Source: Branchiostoma floridae | Taxonomy: Eukaryota > Chordata > Leptocardii > Amphioxiformes > Branchiostomatidae | Assembly: GCF_000003815.2 (NCBI RefSeq) | Contig: NC_049979.1 | Span: forward strand, 19,064,403 to 19,128,402 | Length of the DNA stretch: 64,000 bases | Direction of reading: 5' to 3' | Shown here: piece after piece, positions 1-13,498 of the stretch | How positions within the stretch are numbered: the stretch's first letter is position 1 | Layout of the letters: every line of letters starts with the position of its first letter | Position numbers and translations under genes: made by a program | The notes under the pieces: model-generated | Database searches by the model: none | What the model was told of the DNA's origin: nothing | Seen by the model: the letters and a program-made list of their open reading frames with translations, nothing else

Positions 1-3
1 CAC

Positions 4-3000
4 CTTGGATGACATGTAGGTTCCTGTAGTTGTCTGCTGCTAGGATGTAGTTTGACACGTCCCCAGTAGAACTACACAGTCCTACTGCCAACAGACAACG
101 CACTGTGGGGACACTATTCACACCCTGGGGAAGAGGGGCCGGTTAGTTAGTTACAGTACACTGCTGCATAGCTTTTATTGTTTGGCTTGTCTATATAAGC
201 TACAACTTTGGACCCAGGCCAAACCAGCCTTCCCATCATGCAAGTCTCCAGTTACATTATTTTCTGCCAGCCAGCCCAACCTTGGACCTGCACCAGGGGA
301 AACAAACTACCACACTCACAAACAAACCTAAAACAATATCTCCGTTTTCACAGGTAATAAATGGCTTTCCTTACCCTTGTTATTCTGGTATCTTGTAGTC
401 TCAGCCTCCACAGAGTGCTGTATGGTAGGAAGGCATTCACTGTTCCACCTTCATCTCCAGCCACTATCATCAGATTCCCAACTGGGGAATAATGATGCAC
501 AGTTTAAAGACCTCTAAATTCCTCCCTAATGTATTCAATATACATTTTTCAGAAAATCTCAGAAAAGAATGGCTTCAATATCAAATGTTTTTTTTATGTT
601 GGGCACTTCGGCCCTTTACCAACTTGGCTCATGGCTAATCAGACCAACCTGGCCCAACACCCAGCCCAACTATTGGCACGAGTTGACTGGTACTCATCAT
701 GGGGACTACTGACAGAAACGAACAGCATATAAGGCAAAGGTCACAATTTTCCCCATCAACCTCTCCTTGGATAGTACTGACTGGGCCAAGTTAGTAAAGG
801 GCTCAATCATTCCCCTCTTCTAGTTTCCTTCCAGGGCTGGGATTTTATTTTGGCTTGTTGTTAATTTTTTTGGCTAAAATCAAAAAGACATAATTATGAG
901 AACCAAGAATATAGATTGCTGTGTGTAGCAGTCAGACTCAGACAGTCAGTCATTCAAACAACATCAGCCTCTAGTCTATAGAATCTCATCTCCTGGCAGA
1001 TGTTGGCATGGAAGGTCATAACATTTTTTGACTGCCAGGCTTCTCAGTTTCTATGTTCAAAGTCAACCAACTGTTGTCAAATCAAATGTGCTTGTCCAGT
1101 GGGTATGTTTGGGAGGACAGCTGTCAGCCCAGCAGTCAGAAATCCCTACAATCTTCCACCCAAACATCTGCTTGGAGATTCAACCTACTTGCATCTTCTT
1201 CTACGTCCAAACAGCTGATGCTGTGTTCTCCCAGACTGCACCTGGCCAGGATCTGTTCGTTACAGAAGATGGTGACTGTTCCCTGCGAGTCTGCTGCCAC
1301 CAGGTCCACAGAACCAAACCGTGTCACATTGTGGAGAGCCAGCTGCTGTATGGGTCCACCTTTGGTTTCAAGGGCTGACGTACACTATATGGGGTATTGA
1401 AATTCAAATTCAAAACATTGAACAACATCCATGTCGTACTTCAAGTCTTTGCAATAGACTCAAAGTATATATCACATAATCAGCCTAAAAATTTTCCATA
1501 TTATACACAACACATGATTGTATAGCCTGGTTTTCCTACCAACCTTTCATGTTCATTTTGCAGAGTTTCTACCACAAATGTCTTTAAACTGAGACAAAAC
1601 TGGCATGGCCCAAGGATTTCAATCTTCTACAGCTCTGTTTGACTTGGCTTGGGAGGTATTTTACAAGGGGTGGACAAGTAGAATGACAAATGACGAGGGT
1701 CAAAAGAAGCAAGCAAATCAAGTGACCTTTCCTTCTGCTGGTGTCTACTCTGGATACCTGTCACTCAAACAAGGACATAACTCACATTCTTCCAGCAAAC
1801 ATTTGCTGCCTTAGCTTTGAGCTATTTAATATGTACATATAGTCTTTTGTAAGGCGGCACCCAGATGTTGGTTTAACCTTATCCCTACTAAGGTAGCCCT
1901 TTGTCATCAAATTTGTATTGGTCACAAGGTTTGGAGGTTAACATTTTTATGTACATTTACTGTCTTTTCTCTTCACTATAGACAATGCAAGGAAGTAAAA
2001 GTATTAGAATCATATCATATATGCTTGAATATATAATGTATCATTATATATATTTTCCTGAAGTATATGTTGTAAATATTACATTCAAGGAGTATATCAC
2101 ATGTAGAAATATAGCATAACAAATTGTCACATTCATTTCGCCCTTTTTAATCAGTTCAACTATGCGTATTGAATCAGAAAATATATCTCAAAGACAAAGT
2201 TAACTGCTTTTTCACAAAGTTGTATGTCCTGAATACCATGTCAACAAAGTACTAGTAATGCCTGAGCCTACATGGAATTCATGTCATGCAAAGCATCTCA
2301 ACTCATATCTCAGCAGTACTATCACACATCTCATCAGGAATACTGGGTCCTTCTTCCTGTACAAGTTCGGGCAGGTCCCAGGGAGCAAGTGTCCAAATTA
2401 CCTCCCACCCAATGTAGGTCATGCTCTGTCTGCAGAACATGGCAAGAATAAAGTGTTTCTGAATTTCACAGTTGAAGTCGGGCAATCTTCAAAGACCCCT
2501 TTGAAGTCTGCATTTATAGCTTCATGGTAATGCCTGGGTCATTTCTAAAGATTTTAGGTGAAGTACCGTAACGCAGCTTCTAAATGCAACTTTGATGTAC
2601 AGAGCGTTCACTCTCATTAAATCCCTTTAAATCAAGCAGGCAGTACTAACAGTTTTGGTGTCCTTGATATGCACTTAAAACTACCATAGCTCAAGTTTAC
2701 ACTACATTTCTTACTTGCATTGACACATGTTGATGTTCTCTTCTAGTATTCTCTTCGATGAGCAAACTAGAAAGATGTATCTACTAGTAAGTAGGTCAGA
2801 AGATCTTAAGATGTACAAAATAGATTTGAGCTATGATTCATTGAAATGCAAATAGCCACATCTGCCTCCATCATGTTTGTGTCTCTGTGATACCATGTGA
2901 AAACACTCTACACTTGGGACAGCATTATGCTCATGGCAAAGGATCAAGACCTAATATCAGGGGAATAAAATATTCATTGCAATTAAGGTCTGAAATGGAT

Positions 3001-4728
3001 GTCTCATCGGGATAGAATTAAATCATAGTTCGGTTGGTGATGCTCTTGTGGAAAGGGGTAAGTTTGTAAGAAGAGACTTCAGGGTCAGGGTCAGGTGCAG
3101 GAATAACTAGATTAAACAGGAATTTGTCATCAGAAAATCTGATAGTAATGGCAAAAAAGCCATGTAAATTTGGTTCAAAAACAATATTTTAAGGTTTAGA
3201 TCAAACAGTTTGAGGTTAATAAATCTATACATAACTGTTAGCTGTACAAACACACTAAAACACACCAGAAGCAAGTTTTAAATCTGGAACAAGGATTCTT
3301 TAATGTTCAAACAACACTGTTACCTTTCATTTCCCTGTACTTTGCTGCAAAGCCATATGAAATTATGATATGTCAAGTAATGTGAATGGATCTAACCTTG
3401 TTCGCTTAATTCTGCTCACTTTAGTTGTGAATGTGGTTCAGTACCATGGACAGGGAAAATAGTAGTACTCTGAAAGTGGTTCAGTACCATGGACAGGGAG
3501 AACAGTGGTACTCTGAATGCGGTTCAGAACAATAAACAAGGAAAGCAGTGGTACTCTGAATGTAGGTCAAGTTTTTACTTCTTTTACAAAGGTCCGTCAT
3601 AGTTCAGGGCTCTCCCACTGCTTGAAAGTCGACAGCTTCACGACTCGAGTTTCATAACATCAGAAAATGGCATGTACCGATCTGTTCTGAATTCTGATAT
3701 ATAGGAACAATACTCTCCAGGTAGATCTACAGGTGGCATAAGGAGTTAAGCTGGCTAAGGAGTGTTCAGAGCCACAAAATTATGAGAGTTAATGTCCGCT
3801 AACTTGTTTATTCCCTGTAAAGTCTAATTTGTCAGAAAATTTCTCGAAATCCATCCTCGGGAGAGCCAACTCATACAACATAAATTAAAAAGCTGTAATC
3901 AACGATAACCATAGCGTATTCAGAACAAAAGATAAGCTGTTATCTTTTGTTCTGAATACGCTATGGTTATTGTTGATTTTGGTTTTTAACGTCAGATAGC
4001 TTTCTTTAACGTGCACAGAACAGTAGAATCGTCCTTATTGATGGGGAAGCAAAGCCAGCGGCACCGTGTATGAAGGAGCTTACAGTGTAAAACTTTTGCA
4101 TGTAAAGAACCCAAAATACTTATCAAAAAGGCTAGGGGTGACCTATTCTCCAAGCTAAGTTTTTTTGGTCCGGGGGCTAGTGGTTTTTCAATGAGTATCT
4201 CCCTCCATTTGTTCTAAACTCCGGGCGCCATACACTTCCCACAAACAGTAGATCTAAAAAGCCTTCCGTTTTGTGGCAGAGGTGGAGGAAATATGTAACA
4301 AATTATATAGCTGCATAAAATTGTGGGCAGTACTAACCCCAATCCGTATGGAGAACAGGGGTGACCCAGAGTGTTTTGCCAAAATACAAACGTCATAGTG
4401 AAGATGCATTTTACGACTAGCTAACAAAAAAGCATGATGCTTCGTCCTCAGACTGAGGGCACCTGCTTAACGTTAACGTTACTTTGCAAAGACCAATGAA
4501 AAGCAGGATAACGAAACTTTTCAGCCCCTCCTATTCATTCAAATCCTGAATCATAGGCTAATGTTTTACACTGCACAGACTGTATGTAACGTTACTTAGT
4601 TCTGACGAATATATTAAAATCTCCCTACTTGTAAACTTTTCTCCTTGCTTTTCTCTCCTGATGTTGGAAGGTCGTACAGCCGGATAACTCCATCCTCGCA
4701 CCCTAAGACAAGCAAGGCTTTGCCACTT
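4..4728 (-). CDS. Beta-propeller (WD/FG-GAP-like) protein, internal exons, 3' end off window
   Basis: Five minus-strand exons fit together by splice site and phase: 4629-4728, 2402-2429, 1189-1374, 375-481 and 4-124. Each has an AG acceptor and GT donor, and every junction keeps one open frame. The protein contains repeated propeller-blade strands: GCEDGVIRLYDL in the first exon, VDLVAADSQGTVTIF in the third, LMIVAGDEGGTVNAFL in the fourth and ILAADNYRNLHVI in the fifth. The D-G-x-[IV]-x-[LV] turns are typical of WD40 or FG-GAP blades, which usually form scaffolds. The 28-bp exon 2402-2429 is a microexon and is supported mainly because it joins its neighbours in phase (phase 0 in, phase 1 out). 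The exon at 4-124 ends in a donor at the window edge, so the gene continues to the left. The 5' end is uncertain. I do not recognise the orthologue and assign no function beyond a propeller fold. Confidence 0.72.
3428..3562. repeat. Short tandem repeat, ~52-bp unit, about 2.5 copies
   Basis: Three successive units share the pattern GGTTCAG..CA..GGACAGGGA followed by A(C/T)AGT(G/A)GTACTCTGAA. The third unit has diverged. It lies in a long intron of the minus-strand propeller gene and has no coding potential. Confidence 0.75.
3898..3977. repeat. 38-bp near-perfect inverted repeat (hairpin)
   Basis: Arms 3898-3935 and 3940-3977 pair over 38 bp with a single mismatch around a 4-nt spacer (GCTG). 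No flanking target duplication is evident. It lies in an intron of the propeller gene. It could be a miniature foldback transposon or, if transcribed, a very stable hairpin RNA. Confidence 0.9.
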
Positions 4729-5320
4729 CTGAAAAAAAATACACCCAAAAAACTGAAATGGCTTTCTTTACACCTCTTGTATTCAAGTTCCTATTCACAA
4801 AAATAGTACGTACACAAAATATTTCTATAAATACAAACAAAATTGAATAAGCGACAATAATATTCGCATATAATTTCTAGTTTCCGAAATATTGACTGCA
4901 TTTTGGAGAGACAAACATTTGCCCCCCTCCCCCACAAGTGAGCTACGTTGGTCGGTTTTGGACGGTTTTAGGACTCTATTGACGAAACTCATAACGTAGC
5001 TGAAACATGCGGATTAAAACAGTCTGGTTTGTGTACCTAAACACCTGTCCAACGGATAAAACGTTGAATTTCTTAGGAAATCTCCTTTCCCACAAACACT
5101 GCATGCCAATCTGCAACATGGTTTCACACGACGGTAACAGTAGCGTACAATTCGTCAACCGATTCGAATCAGAAAACTTTCGCGTTTCAATGCGTTATGG
5201 TATGTCGTAAATAATACATGTACTTTGAATACTGCAAATAATTTCTGCTATCAGACAGGTTCAAAATACAGGACCATCAATATACCTGTACTGCAGAATA
5301 TATACTACTTTTTTACTTAC

Positions 5321-5392
5321 TTGACGAAAGCGTGATGTTTCTATGACAAAAGATGAAAATGTAGCACTGGAGATGATGAAAACTTTCAGCAT
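5321..5392 (-). CDS. Possible first coding exon of the beta-propeller gene
   Basis: An ATG at 5392 opens 24 codons (beginning MLKVFIISSATF) that end at a strong donor, GTAAGT. It lies upstream of the first supported propeller exon on the same strand. It ends in phase 0, whereas the exon at 4728 needs two leading bases, so either an intermediate exon is missing or this is not the start. Placement just across from the plus-strand start at 6407 would make the interval between them a shared promoter. Confidence 0.3.
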
Positions 5393-6406
5393 GGTGTTGC
5401 AATCAGCACCGTCTTTTAATTGACATCGTCTTGAAAGCAGGGGTCAAAGTACTTCGTAATCATAGTAAAATTACTTGAAGTCTGAATAAATAGTTTTGTT
5501 TATGTTTACGTTCGTACGTGTTTCTGTCATTATCATCAATAAAGACCATGGGTTACTTTGTCAAAAGATAAAGTTCAGGTGACAAGTACGGAAACGGGTC
5601 GGGTCTGGTGTAAATGACTCAAACACACGACATTCATACTTTGCTAAGATATGTTACAACATAGAAAGGTTACATGTACAAATATGTACTACGACTGAAA
5701 GCACTGTCAGAATTTACTTAACGTTAGAGGGCTATGGGATTATTTCAGCGTCAACGAACTCCGGTTGAGTAAAGTTTTGGTTTGTTAACACACTTATAAT
5801 TGATGGGGCAGGTGTAAAACACATGCGGCACGCGGACACGTGCTATAGCAGCGGTTGCATATGCGGTCTGGATCATTTCGCTTCTGCTCTCCGTAAAAAG
5901 GGAGCATGGCGCACTTGGACTTCAAGAAATGGGGAGTGATCAGGATAAGGCCACGCCAGTTGATACTGGCTAACGCTGGCACTCGTTTATGGTCGTCGGT
6001 TATTTCTATACTAAATCTTCGAGCTGGCATAGTGAATGTCACAAAACAGCAGACACTAATGCGACAGAGCGCCATCATAAATTATTGAAATAGTGATCAA
6101 TGATATGATCAAACAACCACACACATACACACACACCGGTTCCTGCCAGCTGACGCCGGCTTGTAAACATGCATACGTCATCAAATGGAAATCGAAGGGT
6201 GCAGTTTCTGGAAAGTTCGCGGCTAGGCATAGGGGTAGTATCATCAGAGATACTAGTGGGGGTGGGCAGGCAGTGCAGTCATATATACGTCGCTCTCTTC
6301 CAAACACTGCATCAGAACTGAGAGGTCCTCGCAACCTACAGACGTCAGGCCACAGCAAGGGGTATCAACAGCTACAGCAGACGACAGCGTCCATTCTCGT
6401 GCAAGA

Positions 6407-7669
6407 ATGCCAAAGCAAGCTGGTGGCAAAAAGAAGGATCATCTGAGGTTCAATCCAAGCCATTTGGGAGAGTATGTAAGTGAATGTTCACGCTATACGT
6501 GCGATAGCAAGATACCTTCTCATGATTTTTAATCCCTCCATATTTATATATATATTGGAAGCATTATTGGCACAACAGTTGTTATAGGTTAGATGGGTTT
6601 GCATTGATTATGCTTGCGTATCCCTTGGCACGATTGGCATGCAATCTACGACGCTCCATCTGTACAAAACAGTGGGAAAATCTCGGTGTGGGAGGTTCTC
6701 TGTACCTATAGTAAACCACATAATTGCAGGGCATATTTCTGAGTCTATGGCGATTGCTACCTGTCACCCGATATATCTTCACCTGCACCAAAGGCCCTCA
6801 AAATTCATTTACATCCTCTTTGCTATCAACATGTTATTCGAAGCAGAGTGGAATAGATGCTACAGGGAAGGCTTCGTTTGCAGCTATATTCTGAGGGGAA
6901 AAAGTTATTTTTAAAATCACGCGTGTAAGAATGACACGTTTTTTGGTTGTGTTTGTGATGTTTATTCACATGGTGTTTGTAGTTTGTCAATGTTAGCTTT
7001 TGCAAGACTTTTCATGTGGGGAATTCGTTATAGCAGTTAGTTAATTACACACAGGTAAGTGTGGTTGCTACGATTTTTTTGCCGTATAGGAAATATATCC
7101 AGGATCAGATCTTGCAATATCATTGCACGATGCTAGAGACGGAGTTTTGTCTCTGGAGGTACTTATACTCAAGTTGAATGTGACTTGGGGCACTTTTGGC
7201 TGAAGCACTGGCGCACGGTAGCGCTTATACCGGCCGTGCCTTGACTTTGATCTCGCCGTAGTCGTAAGCGGGTGTATCCCTATTCTTGGGAATCATTATA
7301 TGTGATTATGAAGTACTATTAGTGCTATTAGTGACGACAAAAGTGCACGAGACCCGCACAGCAAAAGACTGGTGGTACTTTTAACTTGATGGTGTCTGTT
7401 GAGAGATATACAACTCACAGATCTTGAGTAGCCATTCATATTTGTGCAGCATGCGTCACGTTAAGAACTATATACGTAGCGTTTGTTTTCTTACCCATGC
7501 TTCATGTATTACATGCAGTGGTAGAAAATTCGCTTTTCTACTAGAGTGTGGTGGTGTCACGTGGTGAATTCTCACAGCTCGACTTCTCAAAGAACTCCGA
7601 ACACTACCTCTTCCTACCATCTCATCTCGTCAACTGCTGGACTGTCTTAGAGCTTGTAAAAAAACCATG
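6407..7669 (+). CDS. Putative 5' exons of an unrecognised gene
   Basis: An ATG at 6407 opens a basic 23-codon exon (MPKQAGGKKKDHLRFNPSHL...) ending at the donor GTAAGT after 6475; an alternative donor lies at 6472. About 125 bp upstream is a TATA-like stretch (CATATATACG, near 6279). Two further exon-like blocks follow. 7090-7158 sits behind a polypyrimidine tract and TATAG acceptor. 7578-7669 sits behind a CAG acceptor and ends in GTGCGT; one of its frames reads as an amphipathic helix-like peptide beginning RLLKELRTLPLP. The phases do not settle into one unique model: the helix-like frame needs one leftover base from the preceding exon. The promoter region faces the minus-strand propeller gene. 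I recognise no homologue. Confidence 0.35.
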
Positions 7670-10004
7670 GTGCGTGTGTGTGTTACTCTACTGACAATAC
7701 GTTCATCCTGCCCACCATTTTTCCACTAACTAATCGACCGTTGCAGTCAAATGTGACGAATCATTTTTACTAATGCAGCCTACTTGAATGCCATAATTGC
7801 AATCGCGTATGGGTCGATCAGTTACCAGTAATTCAATCATCAATTCTCAATTAAGGATGGCTGTGAAGTAAAAGGTCACAGGCCGTATGTTTTGAACTGG
7901 CTGATTCCGGTTCTGACTAATCTACGGCTTGTATAATACATTACATTTTACATTACTTGTTTCAGTGGCCATCTGAAGCACTACAGATAGATAAGTGGTG
8001 TTATCTGAACTGTTATTTATCCACGCATCTTGTTATCGCTTGTGTGGACATAGAAGAAAATTGCTTATATTGACAAGGATCCGACACAGCGGCAGAAGCG
8101 CTTATAACTGGTGGACGTGCATGATTGCATGTAAATCACATCAGACCCAGCAATAGGTCGGCGACCCTTAAGCGTATGTGTGTGAGTGGAGTTCGCCTGA
8201 CGGTCTGGCCGTAAGGAGACGGACCTTAACGTGACCTGCCATTAATATTACCGACTTCGTCTCCGGTCATGAGGTGTGCATGGGGTAACGTTATAAGGTA
8301 TAACGTTAACAACATCAACATTTGTTACTGCATTTTATCCCATGCTGCAGTTCGTTTATGATGATATAGGATCCTTCGTGATATTTTACAACTTACAGCA
8401 AAATGTTCCCATTACCAGGTACGGACCTTTATTTATGAATTCTTACCCAAAATTCCTTCTTGATATTGTGATGTAGTTCTACGGCAGAAGAAAATAAGAT
8501 AAAAATGTAATTGGCAGACATAATTTAAAATGACATATCGCAGTGGAGGACACGTGTTTTTTTACAACATGCACTGATGTGTATTTTTGTTTTTGCTCGA
8601 ATTGTTTTATATTATGGCTATTTTTCAACTTCATGAGAGCAGATACAAGGATGCGCTGTTCAATATTAAAATCATTAATGTTTATATTAATACACAAAAG
8701 TTACATAGTTTCGACATGGAAAACGAGTACGCAACTTCTCTACATATCTCGGCCCAGCAGCTTGCAAAGAAAGGATTTAGTTGTTGCGTACAAGATAAAA
8801 TTTGACAAGCGCTATCGAAAACATGTACAAATACTTCCGCCTAACTGCCGTGTTTAAATCCGTACCGGAGCAGTCCCAGGAGTGATAGCACGGCGGCATT
8901 TCCGGAATCGCAAACTGTTGATATCGCGTCACTGGGGAATTCGGCGCGATCCCAGTAAAATGTGTTAGCCATACTCCGAGTATATTGCATCCCATCATAA
9001 CCTTAAGAGGCTTGAGAAAAAGACTACTCGCGGACAGGCCTTAAGAATTTCAAGGAACGCTTAGATTAAAACACGTGGGAAATTACAACAGAAACTCCTG
9101 AAAACCTCCAGGTACCTACAGGGCGTTTTCATTCACTTTCCATACCGATGAAGCAGAAGGCACTGACGACCATGTTGGTGTCTCTATTTACATTTGAAAG
9201 GATCGTAGCTGAAGCGTATACGGAGAAATTTTCACATTATCGGCAACGATTTTAGTATTCTTCTGGTATTATCTTCTTCTAGATGTATACATTTATCAAT
9301 GGTTATTTGAGATTCAGAAGAGGTTTAGATATCCGAAAACGCTTTAAGTGAAGCTCTGTTTCCCGATTCCATGAAAAGCAAATAAAGACACCAACATGGC
9401 GACGGCAATGGCATCATGTGAAACATTCAAACTCGTTGGACATGTACTGTTCCACGATTCACCCGGTACCCATCCTCTGGTTTCCCCTGCAATACAAATT
9501 GACTCGTTCCGTCTAAGAAACCTTCGCTTGTTTCATCACATTACCGTTCAACTGATTAACAGCGATAAGACTATCATCTAGTAGAAAACTGGGAGACCAT
9601 TTACATGAGTCGATCTCTCTGAATCAGACCAAACCAGTCTAAGATGGGCGGACAAAAGATCACTTTTTGTTTTCCATTTACAACCGTTTTCTGTACTTAG
9701 AGGCTTAGTCATCGATCAAAGTCAATTCCACTCAGGATGGCAATCCCTCTTCTTCTTTTACACAGTCCAGGGGCTATTGGAGTGTGCTTTTCTTCGATTT
9801 CTTTTTCAATTTATGAGGTATTATCGGCTGATCCTTGCCCGTTTTTGATACTTATCTTCTAAAGCCATGTACCCGCACAGATAAGTGTCAGATAGCGGAT
9901 CCCCTGACTCCGTCTGTACTTCGTTTCTCGGCGCCAGTTTGTGACATCGAGGGCTGGTAGTTAGCACTATTTGGACTTCTGGGAACGCATTTTAAATGTC
10001 AACG

Positions 10005-10104
10005 NNNNNNNNNNNNNNNNNNNNNNNNNNNNNNNNNNNNNNNNNNNNNNNNNNNNNNNNNNNNNNNNNNNNNNNNNNNNNNNNNNNNNNNNNNNNNNNN
10101 NNNN
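10005..10104. other. Assembly gap (100 N)
   Basis: Exactly 100 N, the conventional placeholder for a gap of unknown size. Confidence 0.99.
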
Positions 10105-11269
10105 ACACACTTCCCTGCCCCACGGAAAATATAGTTTTTCTTACATTATTTAACCCATAGTTCCCCGTCATTAATAAAAGTGTTCTTTTCAAAAGGTATT
10201 TCTCATTCTACTGCATATGTTTGCAAACGTTATTAAATGGCGCACGTCGCGAAAACGACATATGCTACTCTTTTACTGATATTTATACATTTATAAAATA
10301 TCTAAACTGTAAACTTCTCACTTTGATCTTCACATCTTCCTCGTGGCCACTATGAAGGCGTGCAAACATACACCCAAAAGGTTGCCAAACTTCACCCAAA
10401 ATAGCACACCAGCTAATGTAAGATCTATCTCCTGTTTGCTGAGAAATTGTTCCCAATTCTTCTGCGTTCTACAACGCCCCGCCACTTTGTCTCTGTTCCG
10501 CGCCCTTAATCCTTCCAAAATTAGCTATTTCCGGAACTCGTTTCTAGATGTGTACGCCCTCCAAGTTGATTAAAGTCTCGTGCTTGGGGAATTGCTATCA
10601 TAAGTCTCATGTTAGACGCAATGGCCAGATAGTGAAGTTCGGGCGAAACGGCAGCCGTGACGTCATGTGCAAACATCCTCTCCCATCCCGCCTTCTCAAA
10701 ACACCATAAGGAGATTATTCCAGATCTTTCTTTGAACACTACAAAACAATTGTAACTAGAGTTCGGCGACCTCATACCTTTGTGAAATATTAAGAGCTTG
10801 TGCAGATTTTATGCAAATGGATTACAAATTTATTGGTTAACTAACACGTGTCACAAGTAAAAAAATTCCCATCATTTATCATTAAGCGGTTTTACCATTT
10901 TTGCATTAATCATGCAAATCAGTTCACCGTTTGCATGTTTGCTATCTGTTCATGTTCCACCTATCATGCATCACATGTGGTACGTACACATATTGAAGTC
11001 CATTTATGGAAAACGATGGAATCATGCAAATTATATGTTTTTTTTTACATAATTTTTATTTCATTTTGTACATTTCTTGTCTAAGTTACCTACATTTCGA
11101 AATTCATGAAAATCCATTATTCCTTTCTTGAGCTATCCTCTTCTGAATTTTTTTAGAAAAATGCCCCTACAACTCCAAACCTAGCCGCAAGGGGCCCAAC
11201 ATATGTCACTTCCTCCCGAGCACAAGAGCTATGTAACACACAAAAATCGTGACCAGATATGTACATACA

Positions 11270-11440
11270 GCTTGTTCAAAACACAAGATATCAAAACATG
11301 AAGTTCTGCTGCAGTACCAAGGAAAGCCACTAGGGAGGCCAAAATCTAATCACTTCCAGTGTTTGTCACACCCCACCAACACGCTAAGTATGAAACGAAT
11401 CTATTCAGCCCTTCTTGAGTTAACTTGTTGACAGACAAAC
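11270..11440 (+). repeat. Dispersed repeat copy, related to 35960-36110
   Basis: The blocks AGGAAAGCC, CACTTCCAGT, CCACCAACAC, GAAACGAATCTATTCAGCCC and GACAGACAAACAGA recur in the same order and strand, in diverged form, at 35960-36110. This indicates an interspersed element. It ends in a poly-C and CA-rich tail at 11450-11480. Confidence 0.6.
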
Positions 11441-13360
11441 AGATCTAGACCCCCCCCCCCCCTCCCACACACACACACAAACAAACGCTAGTGAATGTGT
11501 GACCTCCATGGATATTTCATGGATGTAACAATTCTGATATCATGAAATTCACTACTTTTTATATCATGAATCAAATCCATGGTTTGTTTTCAGTTGTGAC
11601 CTTTCAAAGTGCACGTACACTTCCGTTTAAGTCCCTCATATGACTTCCCTTTTTTATAAAGACGTTATGATGAATATGTACCGTGGTGATTTTCGTGCCC
11701 TCTTAAAAGGTGCTAATCACCCGATACCGACGACCAATGTCAGAGAGGAGTCATTTTGCTCATGACATTGGCCCACTCATTACGCCCTTTAATCCGTGCT
11801 ATTACGTGGTCTGGTCCACGGGCGTGGAAATAACATCAATCACTAATACATCGTACGTTTTTAGTTCATTCCCAGCGGAGTGCACACGTGTACCCCCTCC
11901 CCTTCCATCTCAGGTAGCGACCATTGCGCCACCAAAATGTCCATTGATTGAAGTGTACTTTGTAAGTTTTTGTGTGTTTTGCTGTCTTTGAAATTATATG
12001 CTATATTGATGGAGCATATTCCAGACATAGTACTTGCAAATTCTCAACGGCCTTCCTCCAGTGGAAAGTAGGCCTAATGGGTAGATCCTAAAATGGTCAT
12101 ACATCAGGGTAAATGCGATGATGCTTTCAGCTCTCTCCAGGGACGCCAGGCTACCTTTTGTGAAACGTAGGGGTAAAATGGTATTCTGCAGAAGGGTCGC
12201 TCGGAGGGCACCTATGATCCATGTTTTCAAGCACGCAAATACATGTATAGTTTTCCACTAATGTTAAATTCGATACGTAGATTTTTGTTTTGATACTTTA
12301 AAAGACGAAAGCGTAGTGATTTGAATGTTACACGAAACAATTTCTTAATTGTCAAGAAAACAAGAGGAAGATCAGAAACTAGGAACGGAAAAGATAAAAC
12401 TTTTGGTAGTAGTGTGGCACTAGTTAAATGTGACTTCTTCTTTTATGTTGACTTACATGTAGGTCCTCTTTGTACTAAATGAAGAGTCAGTGACTCAAAT
12501 TAGATTTGTATCACCTGTAAGTTATGGACCAAATGCTCCATGATGTAAAAGTACTATTTGAAAGGAAGGATAACACATTTAACTTACAAAATATGCTTTT
12601 TATCGATGAATCTCGTTTCAACTACATATGAGACTTTTGATCGTTCAACTGTTGGTGCCTCATTGGAAAGTAGAATAAATAAGAGTGCTAGTATCTCATA
12701 CCTCCGCGAGATATTTAGAGTTTCTTGTTATCTTATATGATTGTAGTTGTTCATCCATCATGCAGATAAGGTTTTTGATAACACTCAATGTGTCCATTGA
12801 TCACTCCCTCTCACTCTGCAGTAAACGTGACTGGCAAATAGAAATATATAGCTGCGAAAATACAGCCCACAAATAATACTTCAATTAATTAGTAGGCTCT
12901 TTTGTTGACCCTATGACCTGGAATGTCTTCAGTTGTCGTATCCACACAATGTTGATAAATTACTAATTCTTCCAACTCTGAACTCCAGTTCCTGTCACTC
13001 CCACAACTCTGACATTTCACCCTTCACTTCCTGTCACTGTCATAACGTATGGAAATAACAGCTAGCGGAAACACAGAGGGACAAACGGGCAGACACACCG
13101 AAAACAATACCTCTGTAGGTAGAGGAGAATGACAGAAAAACCTGTCGTGTGTGGCTGTATGTGTGTATAGTGGGGCATTTGGTGGATTGTTGGTTTTGTG
13201 TTTCACTGTCATTGAGGAGTGTATTAACAAGACGGTGCTTGACAAAGTCAGATATGTTTTGGAGTCTATATGGCTGACAATGGCCATTGCGTTGTAGCTC
13301 TGTGTTTTAACCTTCAAAGTCTAGTACTAAAACTTTTTATTACTGTGTTCGACGGACTAG

Positions 13361-13498
13361 AGCGATCAAGCCAAACCCCGATGTGCGCCCGTTGCTCCTA
13401 CTGCCTGTTTGTTCTGTGCCCCTGGAAGAAAGATTGAAAAGTCGGAGACCACCCCGTATGGCTTCGACATGGATAGCAAAGACAAAGAGTTAACATTG
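13361..13498 (+). CDS. Duplicated exon, copy 1 (PYGFDMD)
   Basis: The exon is bounded by a GACTAG acceptor and a GTCAGT donor, encodes 46 residues, and is phase 0 at both ends. It reads SDQAKPRCAP... and closes with TTPYGFDMDSKDKELTL. The exon at 14514 has the same boundary signals and phase, and aligns along its whole length, including the PYGFD core and acidic tail. The low-complexity basic middle seen in copy 2 is shorter here. No function is recognised. Whether this copy is still spliced, or is used alternatively to copy 2, cannot be told from the genome alone. Confidence 0.5.

Larger units (their letters stand above)
7670..13360. other. Long gene-poor stretch / probable intron
   Basis: Apart from the gap at 10005-10104, a poly-C/CA microsatellite near 11450-11480 and a dispersed repeat near 11270-11440, I see no convincing exon. 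Small ORFs here (for example the one starting with a good Kozak ATG at 9396) lack splice or similarity support. If the exons at 6407-7669 and 13361-14669 belong together, this is one intron. Confidence 0.5.

Noticed and set aside
1000-1400. Plus-strand frames of 72-116 codons
   Set aside because: Antisense shadows of the minus-strand propeller exon at 1189-1374.
9396-9581. 61-codon frame with a strong Kozak start
   Set aside because: No splice donor in a useful place and no similarity recognised.
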